Positions 1 to 11,059 of a DNA stretch of 64,000 nt are shown in pieces (the stretch's first letter is position 1; every line of letters begins with the position of its first letter). The translations under genes and the position numbers were made by a program. Origin of the DNA: Takakia lepidozioides (Eukaryota; Streptophyta; Takakiopsida; Takakiales; Takakiaceae); assembly GCA_030704615.1 (NCBI GenBank), contig CM060731.1, forward strand, positions 41,540,001 to 41,604,000, in the 5' to 3' direction. The notes below the pieces were generated by a model. That model was not told where the DNA came from. It saw only the letters and a list, made by a program, of their open reading frames with translations, and ran no database searches.

Positions 1-9
1 TCTGGATCT

Positions 10-1557
10 TTGATGTCTCTTGTAAAATGGCCTTTAACAAAAACACGACTTTTGGAAAGTGGGAGACTACTCTCAAATGATCTGGAGAATTTTATTAGAT
101 CCTCTGACAATATCTTGTACGAAGATCACGAGGCAGGTGTAAAGAAAGCGGCGTATCGGCATTTTACGAGAAAGAAGAGGGATCGAGATTTGGAACACTC
201 CAAAAAAAGAATGAAGAATCTTACTCTGGAGGAAGTCCGGTCCGTGAGCAGCAAACCTTGCTGCAGACTTCACTACTGTCAATATTTCGATTGGCGAAAA
301 ACCTTGGCTATCCGTACTTCATTTTGGGGATCCACTTTCGATGAGAGGAGAGAACATGGACTGAATGTTTCGAAACGACTTCACATGCTCGAAGGGACCT
401 CTCGCAGGGCATACGTTACGATTGAGGGTGTGGATGTATGTGAGACTGCTTGGTGGACAATTCATGGAATTGGCAAGTCCACATACATGGAGTACAAAAA
501 GTTGAGTAAACAGGGTTGGTTGTCAAGTCTCATTTTGTCAAGGGCTGTATTCTGGATGGAAAGGAGGCCTTGGTCGGGATTTCGGAGATGCACGTCTTCC
601 GTTTTTTTAAGGATGCGGAGGGCTGGCCTGTCATGAAGTACAAGAAGTCCGCTACTGATTCGGATTGGCTTCCAACAAACAATAGCGTGAAGATGTGGAA
701 GTCCAATCCTGACGGGACTCCGACGCTCCCTGAAGGAGACCCAGACGCCGTTCCAAGGAGACCTATCTGGGGAGTCGGGGATGACTCCTCCGAAAAACAG
801 TCATTCATTAAGAATGCAATAAAAAAATACAGGGATTTTTGGACGAAAGGAATGATGCTTGACGATCATTATAGAGGTCGAATGGAACAATACGACCAGT
901 ACTGGGGAAACATTCTTGCCGAGTTAGATAAGCCAATTCCAGAAGCTCCCGACCGTATTCAGCTTCTTGAGGGATTCTGGCCGAAAACAAATTGGTCCAA
1001 GAATCATCACAGAGATGGTCCATCCACATATATTGCCAGATGTGGAAGAAGAGGATGAAATCCTAGAACCTTACTGTGGCCCGAGGTGTAAGCGACCAAG
1101 AGTATCCCTGAATCCGTTCAAGGATATTGAGAAAGGGTTTTTTGTGCTCGTTCGCCTTTATGACCCAAGTACGTGCCCTGTCTGGATGGGGGTGGCAATA
1201 TCTGACGTAATCCGCGAAAGGGAAGATCCTAATTTTAAGAAGGTGAAGGTGGAGTGGTGGAGACCGAGAAAAGGTGGTAACCCAACAGACTTGGAAAGGT
1301 ACAGGGACTGTTGGTCAAAACTTTGGGAGTATAACTCGTCAGATCCTTCTCAATGGATCCACGTGAACAATGTTGTGTGGACAATGCCTCCACGAAAAAA
1401 TACGACAAGGAATAGCACTAAGAGAATTACTGCCGCCGAAGCAGTGAAGGCGCGCGTTAATTTGGAGGAGGCTAATCGTCAGTCAGAAAACGAGTCGTGC
1501 GAGCGAGTTCCAGACCAAGGACATATTGTTGAGGTCAACTCCAGTACTTCGATTTAA
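10..1557 (+). pseudogene. DDE-like transposon protein, internally deleted and frameshifted
   Basis: Three frames together resemble a large family of uncharacterised plant and invertebrate transposon proteins. Bases 10-510 give a cysteine-containing N-terminal part (CCRLHYCQYFDWRK) followed by a helix-turn-helix-like stretch (VCETAWWTIHGIGKST). Bases 516-1010 give the part that normally follows the catalytic core (WPVMKYKK, DSDWLPTNN, EGFWPKTN). Bases 1030-1557 give a C-terminal tail with PVWMGVAISDV and VKVEWWRP. From memory, these flanks normally surround a DUF7869-type core with DNA/GHTHED-like motifs. That core is absent here: the N-terminal part joins the C-terminal part near base 515 through a frame change, and a second frame change lies near 1030. 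I read it as a deletion derivative, not a host gene. The family assignment is from recollection and is moderate. Confidence 0.55.
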
Positions 1558-2239
1558 GAAATAAATTTTTCTTCTCTATATGGCCCTTCTTGTTTGCGTT
1601 GGGGGATCCTTTTTGTTATCTTCTTATGTCGCACTGAACCTCGAATGTCCAGTGGACGTTCTTGTCCTTTGTTTCTGGTTTGCTGGATGCTGGATTGCTG
1701 TACGTCATAGTCAACAAAGATGACCCTGTGGGGGAGTTTCGCCTACATAACATATAGATCACAAGAACAAAATGGGCGGGCACGACCACTGGAGTCTTCA
1801 AATTCGGTCAAAGAGGTTTTTAACAACGGAAGAAAATAGCCCATTTCCAGTCCTTCTCTGAAACATTGGACTTGCTTTTCACATAACCAATTCTCCCACT
1901 GAAGCCTCCCACTAGGATCGTTGTTGACATACAGTTTTTCAATTTGCCAGTCCTCAAGTTTTTTCTATGAGGTTTTCCTCCATTTTCCCTCTAAGCTCTA
2001 CGACTTTTTTGCACCAAATTTTCATTTCATTTCATTTTCATACTTCTCATCTTTGGCCCTGGTTTAAGAGGGACCTTTTCCGTTGTTCAAATTTTAAGCA
2101 ATTTTTATTTCTCATAGTTTTTATTTGGTGGTCTGACTTTTTATCCTCTCTCATGTTTTCTTCAGATCCATTTTCTCCCATGAGATCCAGGCGCTTCCCA
2201 AAAGTCGTTATATAACGCCATTTTCTTTCCAAATCTATT
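1558..2239. other. Non-coding stretch, AT- and pyrimidine-rich
   Basis: Nothing recognisable beyond short T-rich runs. The open frames here are short and have low-complexity composition, so I do not call a gene. The stretch may be the 3' flank of the transposon pseudogene on its left. Confidence 0.4.
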
Positions 2240-3830
2240 CATACCATAACCATAGCAATAACCATATCCATTATGGTTATTGAAATGTCTTCTCCCTTCA
2301 CATTTGCGCTAGCTTTTTTCTTTGTTTTGGATTGACATGCATTTAGGCATGTTACAGTTTGCTTTCTATGTTACATCTTAATACTAGGTCCAGGTTCCAA
2401 CGACGAGTCTTTCATTTAAATACTTGTCCATATTATTAGGGTTTTTTTTTTTTTTTGCTTACTAGTACCCTACTAACAACACTAAGTTCTAGCGAAGTCT
2501 GGAGTTTTCCATAAGACTTAGTGTTTGTCTATTTTGTAACTTAAACAAAAACCCTAAACCCTTACCCTAAACCCTTACTAGAAAACCCTAAACATTTACC
2601 CTTAACCCAATACCCCAGAACTCTTTCCCTTCCCTTTGCAAATGGGAATCAACTATCCATACCATAATTATAACCATTTTGGTTATCCAAATCTCTTCAA
2701 TGTAACGGAATTTCCATTTTGTACCATACTAACACACACTAAGTTGTAGCGAGTGCGAGTCTTCCGGCATGTATGCTCACCATTTCTGCCTTCAACCCAA
2801 GCCCTAAACCCTTGTCGAAAACCTTAAGGAAAACCCTACGCCATTGTTACGTCTAAACCCTTACCCTTCCCCTACAACTGGGAATGAAGTATCCATACCA
2901 TAACCATAATTATTTATGGTTATTCAAATCTCTTCGCCCTTCACCTTGCACAAGGTTTTGCCTTTGGTTTGGATTGACATGCACTTACCTTTTTTTTTAT
3001 CAAACTTTGTTTTCTATGTATCTTAATACCAGGTTCCAAGGACGAGTCTTTCATTTAAATACTTGTCCGATGCAATGACTACACTTCCATAATATTAGGT
3101 TCTTCATTTTTATTTTGCTTAGTACTACCTTACTAACAACACTAAGTTATAGCGAGTGTGAATCTTCCGGCATGTATGCTCATCATTTCTGCCTTCAACC
3201 CAAACCCTAAACCCTCGTCGGGAACCCTAAACAAAACCCTACGTCATTGTTACGTCTAAACCCTTACCCTTCCCTTGCAAATGAGAATGAAGTATCCATA
3301 CCTCTTAATACCAGGTTCCAAGGACGAATCCTCAATCTAAATACTTCTCCGGCCCAATGACTCTTCCATAATATTTGTTTCTCCATTTTTTATTTTATTT
3401 TTTATCCTTCTAACACACACCAAGTTCTAGCGACTGTGAGTCTTCCATATTTGTTTGTCCAATAGTGTTCTTAAACCCAAACCGAAAACCCTATCTTTAC
3501 CATCACCCCTAAACCATTAATCTTACCATAAACCAATAACTTTAGTGTACTACCCTAGTTACACTCTAAACCTTATTGTACTACCATGTTACATCTTCTC
3601 AATGTTTCATGCTCTTTTAATATTTTCTTTTGTTGGATAAGGTATGATAGAATGATTACAGGGATATCAAATTCCTCAACCATTTCTACTGAGTGTGAGT
3701 CCATCATATTTGTTTGTCTTTTTGTACCCTAAACCCTTACCCTTACTGTAAACCCAAACCTTATTACACTTCTCTCTAGTTACACCCCAAACCTTATTGT
3801 ACTACCCTAGTACCTCTTCCGAATGTTTCA
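2240..3830. repeat. Degenerate tandem satellite with plant telomere-like tracts
   Basis: A unit of about 400 bp recurs with internal deletions. Shared landmarks are ACCATAACCATA near 2250, 2660, 2898 and 3297, CAGGTTCCAA(G)GACGA near 2391, 3031 and 3312, TTTCATTTAAATACTTGTCC near 2412 and 3050, and ATAGCGAGTG-type segments near 2748 and 3151. CCCTAAACCCTTA tracts near 2550-2610, 2800-2860, 3205-3270 and 3725-3760 resemble the plant telomere repeat CCCTAAA but are interspersed and degenerate. This fits a subtelomere-type or interstitial satellite. A true chromosome end is unlikely because unrelated transposons lie on both sides. Confidence 0.7.
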
Positions 3831-4454
3831 TGCTATTTTAATATTTTACTGCCCTTGTCACATCCAAAACATGATTCATTCCAATGGCGTGGTATGTGAA
3901 CATTGTGCTTCATATGAAGATTCAATCAATAAAATTACTAGCAAGTTGTATCGAGTATGGTACAGTACGAGTTTGGCCCATGTTCGATGCGACCCATTTG
4001 TTTATCATGATGACCTGCAATGGAATATTACTTTATTCGACTTCCAAGTGGACGTTCAATGAATTGTTCAATACTGCTACTTCACATTGAGCACTTCAAT
4101 GTCAAATGGACCTCTTCTATGACACATTTTGAAACAAGTATGACATCACCTGAAATTTCACAAAGTTCAGTCACACATTACACCATGATATTATTAATAT
4201 TTCAATTAAATTTAATACAAATATATATTAAGTTTAGTCCGGATTTAAGCCAAAAGTCCAAAATTAATTAAAATATGGTTTCACATTAATAAACAAAAAT
4301 TGGTTGATAGTGTGAATGCGTCATTGGGGGGGCAAATGATTTTGTTTGGGTTTGAAACTTTGCATGCGTGTACGTTGCGCACATACATGTAATTATTGAA
4401 TGACATATTTGATGCACATACACACTGAAGGTTGTTGTTTGCATTTCGCTTATA
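3831..4454. other. Unassigned AT-rich stretch before the CACTA coding region
   Basis: No convincing coding region. I looked here for the partner 5' terminus (CACTACAGCAAAT) of the CACTA element and found none, so that end is diverged, deleted or further left. Confidence 0.35.
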
Positions 4455-4690
4455 ATGAGTGTATGGTTGCAAGGACACATTATAATATATGTCCCTATGT
4501 TCATTTGTTCGTATCAGGACTTTGTCCATTCCTTCCCGGTCTTTTCTCTTGACACCCCATCTGAAAACAACCCAAGTACATCAGGCGGGAGCCGTGGGCG
4601 AGACGCCGCCCCCACGGTACCGGACGATGATGACGATGACAGTGATAGTGACAGTGACAACAACAATGAGCATGGAATTAACCAGGAGAT

Positions 4691-6651
4691 GTGCAAGCCA
4701 TGGAGGATATCTTAATGCATCATGTGGGCGCTGATGCATCCCATGAAGAGGGAACCCGACCAATCGATGATCCTGAAATGGCCCCCTCAAATGACATGGA
4801 GAGGGAGGCGAGAACTCCCTTGTACGAAGGGGCGAAAGTGAGTCGACTTTCAACAATCTTACTTTTATTCAATCTTCAAATTCGATTTGGTATAAGTAAT
4901 GTTGGGATGTCTGCCATAATGCGAACTATTGCAGACTATATCCTTGTTCCACACTTGAAACCCAAGATGCCACGGTCGCGGAAAGAGGCGCGCGAAGTCT
5001 TGGACTCTGTGGGGATGGGCTATAAGATTTTTCATGCATGTCCATGTGATAAAACCCTATACTACGGAGAGGATTCACATCTCACCAAGTGCCCAAAGTG
5101 CAAGAAAGACCGATATCGGGATGATGTCCAAGGGAAAAAAGTATCACGCAAGGTATAAGCGCCATTCCCCCTCGCATGGAGATTTCTTTAATCTTCTCAA
5201 TGTATGTAAAGTGTATTCCACAAAGTTTAGGGTTTAGAGAGTAATACTCATGCAAGATCTGATTGTGGTTTTGGAAGAAGTGAGTGAGGAGTGGAAGGAG
5301 CGACGTTTGGTTTTGACCATTCACACCCAAATGAGGGAGAGGCTGCATAAAAGGAAAGGCATAAGGGTGTTGTATTATGTGTGCTACTGGGATGATTACA
5401 TGTGGGGGGCGTGGGGTATTTCATCCTAGAAAATGCATTACTTTCCGATCATCTCGCGATTGAGGGCACAGTACCAAAGCCCCGAATTGGCCAGATTCAT
5501 GAGATGGCACGCCTCGCATCGGAGCCCCCCGGGAAAGGTGTGCGGGCCACAAGATTCACAAGCATGGAGGCATATTGAAGAGATGTGGCCTTTTCTCTTG
5601 GAGGACCCACGACATGTCCACCTCGGCTTCTCATCGGATGGGGTCAACCCATTCTCTGTCCAGTCATGTAGTCATTCCACTTGGCCGGTGACCATGGTGA
5701 ATTACAACATCCCTCCGTGTCTTTCAATTAAAAAAGATCATATCATGTTGACTGCCATTGTGCCAGGTGAGTGTACTCATTTCATGTTTATTATTGCCTT
5801 CGACTTTACATTAAACTTCTGATCTTTGATGCAATTCGGATGCAAGATTGATGAGTGACATAATCATGAAGTAAGACGTGTAATTCATTTTGTAGTATAA
5901 TCTGCATATTGGTGGAGCATTGAAACAATGATGTGAATGTCTCATAGGGAAAAAACAAGTGGCAAACATGGACACGTACTTATGACCTCTTGTTGATGAA
6001 CTTAAAGAGCTATGGAGGGGGGTCCCGACATTGGATGCCTCACTTGACCTTATGGCCGGACAATCTTTTCAGATGAGAGGCATCTTGCTTTGGACAATGC
6101 ATGATTATCCAGGTATATTATGTTTCCCATGAACAACCCGCGTACATTCACTTGTCAATGCCGGATAATATCGATGAAAATTGGGATTGATTGAAGTAGC
6201 GGCGACAGTCTTGTGCATCGTAGTGGGGTAGATGGCATTATGAGCCATGCACATGACAACTTTTTGTTTTTGCTAATGTGGCGGGATGTGTAGTACAAGA
6301 CTAACTGTTTGCTCGGGGCTAAGCACCAAAGGGTACCATGCATGCTTGCATTGTGACGATGATCTTGATGCACATAGCTCCCGTCATCTTCACAAGATGG
6401 TGTATCCCAACTACCGCAAATTTCTTCATATGAGCCATCGATGGAGAAGAAGAGAGAAACACTTGTTTGATGGCAAAGAGGAAGTACGTCCCCCCCCCTA
6501 TGACACCGTCCGGACAGTATTGGGAGAACCGGGCACGAACGGTGAAGTGGACGTGCCCGGCATGAAACGACTTTCAATCTTCTACGAGTTGCTATATTGG
6601 GCGGTACATATTCCACAAAAACACCGTCAATATCCCTATGCATGCATGTGA
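4691..6651 (+). pseudogene. CACTA TNP2-like transposase, catalytic part
   Basis: Bases 4691-5155 encode a TNP2 N-terminal signature: LYEGAKVSRLSTILLLFNLQ, a helical region, then the zinc-ribbon-like HACPCDKTLYY with KCPKCKKDRY. Bases 5251-5427 hold a degraded spacer. Bases 5433-5770 encode the conserved core: YFPIISRLRAQY, MRWHASHR, DSQAWRHIEE, and DPRHVHLGFSSDGVNPF with the presumed metal-binding Asp, then WPVTMVNYNIPP. Bases 5950-6115 continue as DELKELWRGV and ILLWTMHDYP with in-frame damage, and 6286-6651 as STKGYHACLHCDDD and SHRWRRREKHLFDGKEE. In intact plant elements these form one cut-and-paste transposase. Some breaks may be introns (for example GT near 5152), but the stops near 5428 and 5980 look like real damage. 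Confidence 0.8.
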
Positions 6652-6741
6652 TATTCCACATTTGGTATGCATTGCATGCATTGTCACTTTCACGTAAAAA
6701 AAATTTGTGTAAGTCTTTGTAGGTGGGGATATATGTAGGAT

Positions 6742-7830
6742 TTGAAGATTTGCCATCTTCTAGATCCCATGCATATTGAGAAGAATGTCTGCTCGTCCCT
6801 TTTTCGGGTTTTTCATGGCACGCCGGCAAAGAAGGGAGCGGCTGCAAAAGGAGATTCTCTCGGTGTTAGAAAGGAGCTTGAGGAGCAGGGTCGTATGCGC
6901 CATCTATGGGCTGAACAAAATGGTGTGGACCCAAAGGGTGTTGTACGGTGGAAGTATAGGCGCGCACCTTGGCAATGGACAGAGGAGGAATACAAGAAAG
7001 TGATAGCCACCATAAGTGCTGTCCGAACACCAACTGGTTATGGGTCATCCCTCCGTACGAAGTTCAGCGAAGAAGACGGGGTCCATGGTTTGAAGTCTCA
7101 TGACTACCACAATCTATTGCAAGACATCTTGCCCATTGCAGTACGTGGGACATTGACTCTCGAGGTTCATGAGATAATCTATAGATTGGGAGGCTTGTTC
7201 CAGTGGATTTGCTCCAAAGAGTTGGAAGAAGCAGATTTTCCACGCATGAAGAAGGAGGCGACAGAGGTAATATGTATGTTGGAGATGCACATTCCTCCCT
7301 CCTTCTTTGACATCCAAGTGTACTTGGTAGTGCACTTAGTGGAAGAGGCTTCAATTGCCGGCCCCGTTCATTCTCGGTGGATGTACTTCCTTGAGCGTTA
7401 TATGAAGATTTTGAAAGGATTTGTAAGACAAATGACGCACCCGGAGGGTAGCATGGCGGAGGGGTATACGTTGCAAGAAGCTATGTTCTATTGCACGGAG
7501 TACATGGCAAGGGTGGATGAGGAAGCCCCTCGGATGTGGAAGGAAGAGGAGGATGCACGAACCAATGACATCGTTTTGCCCAAAAAATCGAAGAGGGTAA
7601 AATTGCCGACCTTGGTGATTGAGCAAGCGCATGACTTCATACTGAAGAACACCCCATCTATACATGAGTGGGAGACAAGATACAATAATCTTGTTCAGCA
7701 ACGAGAGGAGGAGACGTTTGCATGGAGGCGGAACCTTCCAAGGCCGGTTACTAGACGCCCACGACAAAGAGCGGGCCGCCGGAATGTTCCTTCACAAAAT
7801 TTGCCCATGGAATTGCAGCCTCTAAGTTGA
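6742..7830 (+). CDS. CACTA transposase C-terminal region with DUF4218
   Basis: An uninterrupted frame of about 360 residues. It begins with LLDPMHIEKNVCSSLF, which belongs to the end of the TNP2 domain, and continues into an unmistakable DUF4218 domain: GLKSHDYHNLLQDILPIAVRG, FPRMKKEATEVICMLEMHIP, PPSFFDIQVYLVVHLVEEA, GPVHSRWMYFLERYMKILK, and HPEGSMAEGYTLQEAMFYC. DUF4218 is a standard companion of TNP2 in plant CACTA elements; its biochemical role is unknown. The C-terminus is basic (RRPRQRAGRR). It is probably a downstream exon of the same transposase gene rather than a separate protein, so the apparent start is nominal. Confidence 0.85.
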   Translation: MKICHLLDPMHIEKNVCSSLFRVFHGTPAKKGAAAKGDSLGVRKELEEQGRMRHLWAEQNGVDPKGVVRWKYRRAPWQWTEEEYKKVIATISAVRTPTGYGSSLRTKFSEEDGVHGLKSHDYHNLLQDILPIAVRGTLTLEVHEIIYRLGGLFQWICSKELEEADFPRMKKEATEVICMLEMHIPPSFFDIQVYLVVHLVEEASIAGPVHSRWMYFLERYMKILKGFVRQMTHPEGSMAEGYTLQEAMFYCTEYMARVDEEAPRMWKEEEDARTNDIVLPKKSKRVKLPTLVIEQAHDFILKNTPSIHEWETRYNNLVQQREEETFAWRRNLPRPVTRRPRQRAGRRNVPSQNLPMELQPLS

Positions 7831-7881
7831 TTCCAACAGTGGCTTTGGATTTCAGGTTATGACGCCGTTGCTCAAGGAGAG

Positions 7882-8712
7882 GTGGTTTCAGATTTGGTGC
7901 AAGACATTGTAAGGGGCCCCTCTCAATTCACGACCTCATACACGACGGTTTGGGTTCACTGTCGTCATTTTCGCATTCGTGCTCTCGACATGAAGCGCAA
8001 AACAACCTTTGATTCTGGCTTGTGTGCCACATATTGGCAAGACTCCGTGTGGGGCAAGGGAGATACACGACCTGCTATGAGCAAACTTGAGTACATTGGA
8101 GAGCTTGAGAGCATACTCTAACTTCAGTATACAAGGTACCGGCCTCTTCTCTTCAAGGGAAGGTGGTTCCAGCCACATCTTGTGGGGCCCTCCGCAACAC
8201 TAGTGCAAGATGATTGTGGTTTCACACGCGTCAATGCAGATAGGCTCAACCCTACTCATCATCCCTCCGATGAGCCTTTTTCACGGCCTTCAGACATGGA
8301 GCAAGTTTTCTTCTCTGATGATAAAACAAGAGGGGGGAATTGGAAGGTGGTTGTGCATGCTCAGCCAAGAGGAAGACGTATCTATCATGGTCTCGGATCT
8401 TCATTGGGTGAGGTAATTACGGTGGACGGAGAGACTGGTCATAATGATGCTGATGATGGAGGTTGGGTAGAGGGGGTAGAAGAGGATGATGACGCCCCGG
8501 ACAATGCATCATGTACCCTATATGATGAAGCTCTAGAAGATACGGATGTTGAAGAAGGAGATGAAGACTCGGCCATTGACAACAAGGTAGAGGATGATTC
8601 GGAGGTACCTTTTGAGGGCCGAGCCATTTATGACGATGACTCTAATGACCAAGAAGACTTGCAGCTTGATGAGGATGAAGAGACTCCGGATGATGACGTT
8701 CAAGTTGATTAG
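7882..8712 (+). pseudogene. CACTA-associated DUF4216 protein with acidic tail
   Basis: Bases 7882-8118 give IVRGPSQFTTSYTTVWVHC and a stop after GELESIL. The next frame, from about 8125 to 8370, gives RPLLFKGRWFQPH, DDCGFTRVNADRL, PFSRPSDMEQVFFSDD and NWKVVVHAQPRGRR. Together these match the DUF4216 pattern: an aromatic beta segment, Gly-Phe-Thr-x-Val-Asn, then Gln-Val-Phe-Phe and Trp-x-Val-Val followed by Pro-Arg. The tail at 8430-8712 is a long Asp/Glu-rich run, as is common after DUF4216. One frame change near 8120 splits the domain. It lies immediately downstream of DUF4218, the usual order. Confidence 0.75.
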
Positions 8713-8999
8713 ACACAAAATCAAAGCTACATAACAATTCTCGCACCGAACTGGACCCATCCCTTCGATTGATTGTACATGTACATGCATATTGTACTTT
8801 ATTTCTATGATTCATCAAATATGGCTGTGGCTGGTAGTCTTTCAAGAAAGAAGGCAGAGGCAATGAATATGTTGGAGCAACACATACAGATGTGGTATCA
8901 AGAGAATTATCAAAATGAATGTCACAATCTACAAGAAGGTCCACAACAACAAGCTAAACCATAAAGAAAAACAAACACCCTACCCCAGTACCATATGAA

Positions 9000-9554
9000 G
9001 AAAAAAAAAAACTAAGAACCCCCAAAGGCCCTAAACCTAAACCTAGAAAGCCCTGCCGTCGCTGCCTGCGACCCCCACGCGTCACCACCTGCGACGCGGT
9101 TTTTAGGCCAGGGGTCGCAAATGGTGACGGCCAACCGTCGCCATCTGCGACCTGTTTTTTTGAATGGATTTATGAGGCCGGGGGTCGCACACGGCAACGG
9201 CCAGCCGTTGCACACTATGATCCGTTTTTTTTTTTTTTTTTTTGCAAGAATAGGGCAGCCGGGCGGTTTGCGACGCCCGGCTGTCGCAGGGGCCTTTTGC
9301 CCTTCATGCCACCATGCAACGGCCTGGCGTCGCAAGAAAGGGCTGCGATGAAAGAAGGGTTTTTTTTTTTCCGGCGTGCGACGAGCGGCCGTCGTCTGAA
9401 AGGGCTGCCTTTTGCCCTTCGCTGGGGGCGACGCTTGGGCGTCGCACGGAAGGGCTGCCATTTGCCCTTCATCACTCCGTGCGACGGCCAGGTGGCGGCC
9501 CGCGGGGCGTGGGGGCGCGGCTGGCGTCGCAAAACCCCCCCATTTGCTGTAGTG
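9000..9554. repeat. CACTA 3' subterminal GC-rich repeats and terminus
   Basis: About 500 bp with many copies of GCGACG, CGTCGC, GGCCGTCGC and related motifs in both orientations, interrupted by homopolymer T runs near 9225-9243 and 9360-9370. Such arrays are where TNP-type transposases bind in CACTA elements. The block ends in the CACTA terminus at 9554. The open frames across it are composition artefacts. Confidence 0.75.
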
Positions 9555-9648
9555 CCTGTGCAGGCTGGCTTTCCCCCGTTTTTTTTTTTTTTTTTTTTTT
9601 TTTTCTGCATTCACATTTGTGTTTTCCCACAACAGATTCAGACCACTA

Positions 9649-10418
9649 TTAAGGTGTCGTCAGCGATGCCTTACTATGACTCTTCCTCCCTGCTTCTAAA
9701 TACGCCCACCTATTGAAAAGTACACTTCATATGCTTCAAAGTATATACCACATTCGAAATAATATCATAGATCAAGCTGTCGTCTGTCGTCACACTCTGG
9801 ACCCATGAGAGTGTTCCTCTCCAATTCAAAGTAAGCATCAATGTGTATTTGACAGGACAGAATAAGGTGTCGTCAACGATGCCTTAATCTGCCTCCTTAT
9901 TTATGTTTAAAACACTCATTCAATATGACTACTCTCCACACCCCATCCTTTTCCTCTATGAATCGAAGTCCTGTTTATACACTCCAGATTAAGGTATTGT
10001 CAACGATGCCTTAATTCGCATCTTTATTTATGTTCTAGACATCCCTCAAAGTGCAGATTACCCACCACTAATCCTGTTCAGATTTGCTTCAAAGTATGCC
10101 TGAAAAGTGTATTTGACAGGCCAAATTAAGGTGTTGTCAACGATGCCATAATCTGCCTCATTGTTTATGTTTAAAACAGCCCTCCAATGAGCATATTCTC
10201 AACCCCTGATCGTGTTCATCTCTGTTTCATAGTGTCTCCAGAAACAGATTTTACACTCCAGATTAAGGTATCGTCAACGAAGTCTCCTCCTTGTTTATAT
10301 GTAAAACAGCCCTTCAATGAGCATATTCTCCACCCCAGATCGTGTTCCTCTCTGTTTCATAGTACCCCAGAAACAGATTTTACACTCCAGATTAAGGTAT
10401 CGTCAACGATGCCTGAAT
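9649..10418. repeat. Left array of palindromic motifs, about 130-bp period
   Basis: Palindrome copies start at 9649, 9863, 9988, 10125, 10262 (missing its right arm) and 10391. Spacing after the second copy is 125, 137, 137 and 129 bp, so this is a true tandem array. The spacer also repeats: TCAATGAGCATATTCTC followed by a GATCGTGTTC segment occurs near 10185 and 10315. The arms pair as TTAAGG...CCTTAA with a central TCGTCAACGA. Confidence 0.85.
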
Positions 10419-11059
10419 TGGCATCCCTCAAAGTGCAGACTACCTCTGCCTCGCCGACGTGTAGTAAAGAGACTTACTACGCGACCTCTTCTTTGCAGAA
10501 ACAATGATGTTCTTGGGGGGCTCTAGTGTGAATAGTTCGAAATGACACTTACGGGACACTCATCTTCCAACACTCCATTAGGGTCCAGGAAACGGATGGA
10601 TGGACGGCGGTTGGGGTTTCATCTCCGAAATCATCCATTTGGGATTTTCCCATAAAACAGAAACGACTCTTTATTGACTTGTTCGAATTGCGGCTGGGGG
10701 GGTTGTCTGGTGTGCAACTTGGTGATGGCCAATTGGCATGGACCATCATTGCCGGTCTGGGCCCTGTAAGTGGAACCTCTATATGGAGACCACGTACCCG
10801 TGGGTGTCAGATGGTGTTTGACCTACATAGGGGTCGTTACGGAATGGGCTGCGGGTTTGTCCGTGGGAAATATGTCATTGTCAGAAAATTGAACGCACCC
10901 TCGTAATTCTTAATACTGCTTAGTTGTTTCTATGGCGGCGAAATGCTGCATGATTACCATGAGAATGATGGAAAGGACAAAGTACATTGTGCGAAGATAA
11001 ACAGTATGAACACATAAGAGGAGTCGCCCCACATTGTCCAGTGTGCTTCACCCCAGTCC
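10419..11059. other. Spacer between left palindrome array and transposase frame
   Basis: A short open frame at 10679-10906 may be a 5' exon of the MULE-like gene, but I recognise no domain in it and cannot tell it from chance. No other signal is visible. Confidence 0.25.

Larger units (their letters stand above)
4455..9554 (+). mobile_element. CACTA (En/Spm) DNA transposon, 5' end not identified
   Basis: The right terminus reads ATTTGCTGTAGTG at 9542-9554, the reverse complement of CACTACAGCAAAT and the hallmark of a CACTA 3' end. Inside it, 9040-9540 is packed with GCGACGGCC/GGCGTCGC-type motifs in both orientations, as expected of CACTA subterminal repeats. The coding order is TNP2-like transposase, DUF4218, then DUF4216, the standard plant arrangement. 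The left boundary is nominal: I could not find the matching inverted terminus. Several stops and frameshifts make this copy non-autonomous as written. Confidence 0.8.

Noticed and set aside
2550-2610. True chromosome end
   Set aside because: Telomere-like tracts are short, degenerate and flanked by transposons on both sides.
9121-9716. Several overlapping long frames on both strands in the GC-rich block
   Set aside because: They arise from the CACTA subterminal repeats and homopolymer runs; no domain and no codon-like pattern.
9649-10418. CRISPR-like array (regular spaced palindromes)
   Set aside because: Spacers are themselves repeated, copies mirror a second array around a transposase, and the context is eukaryotic.
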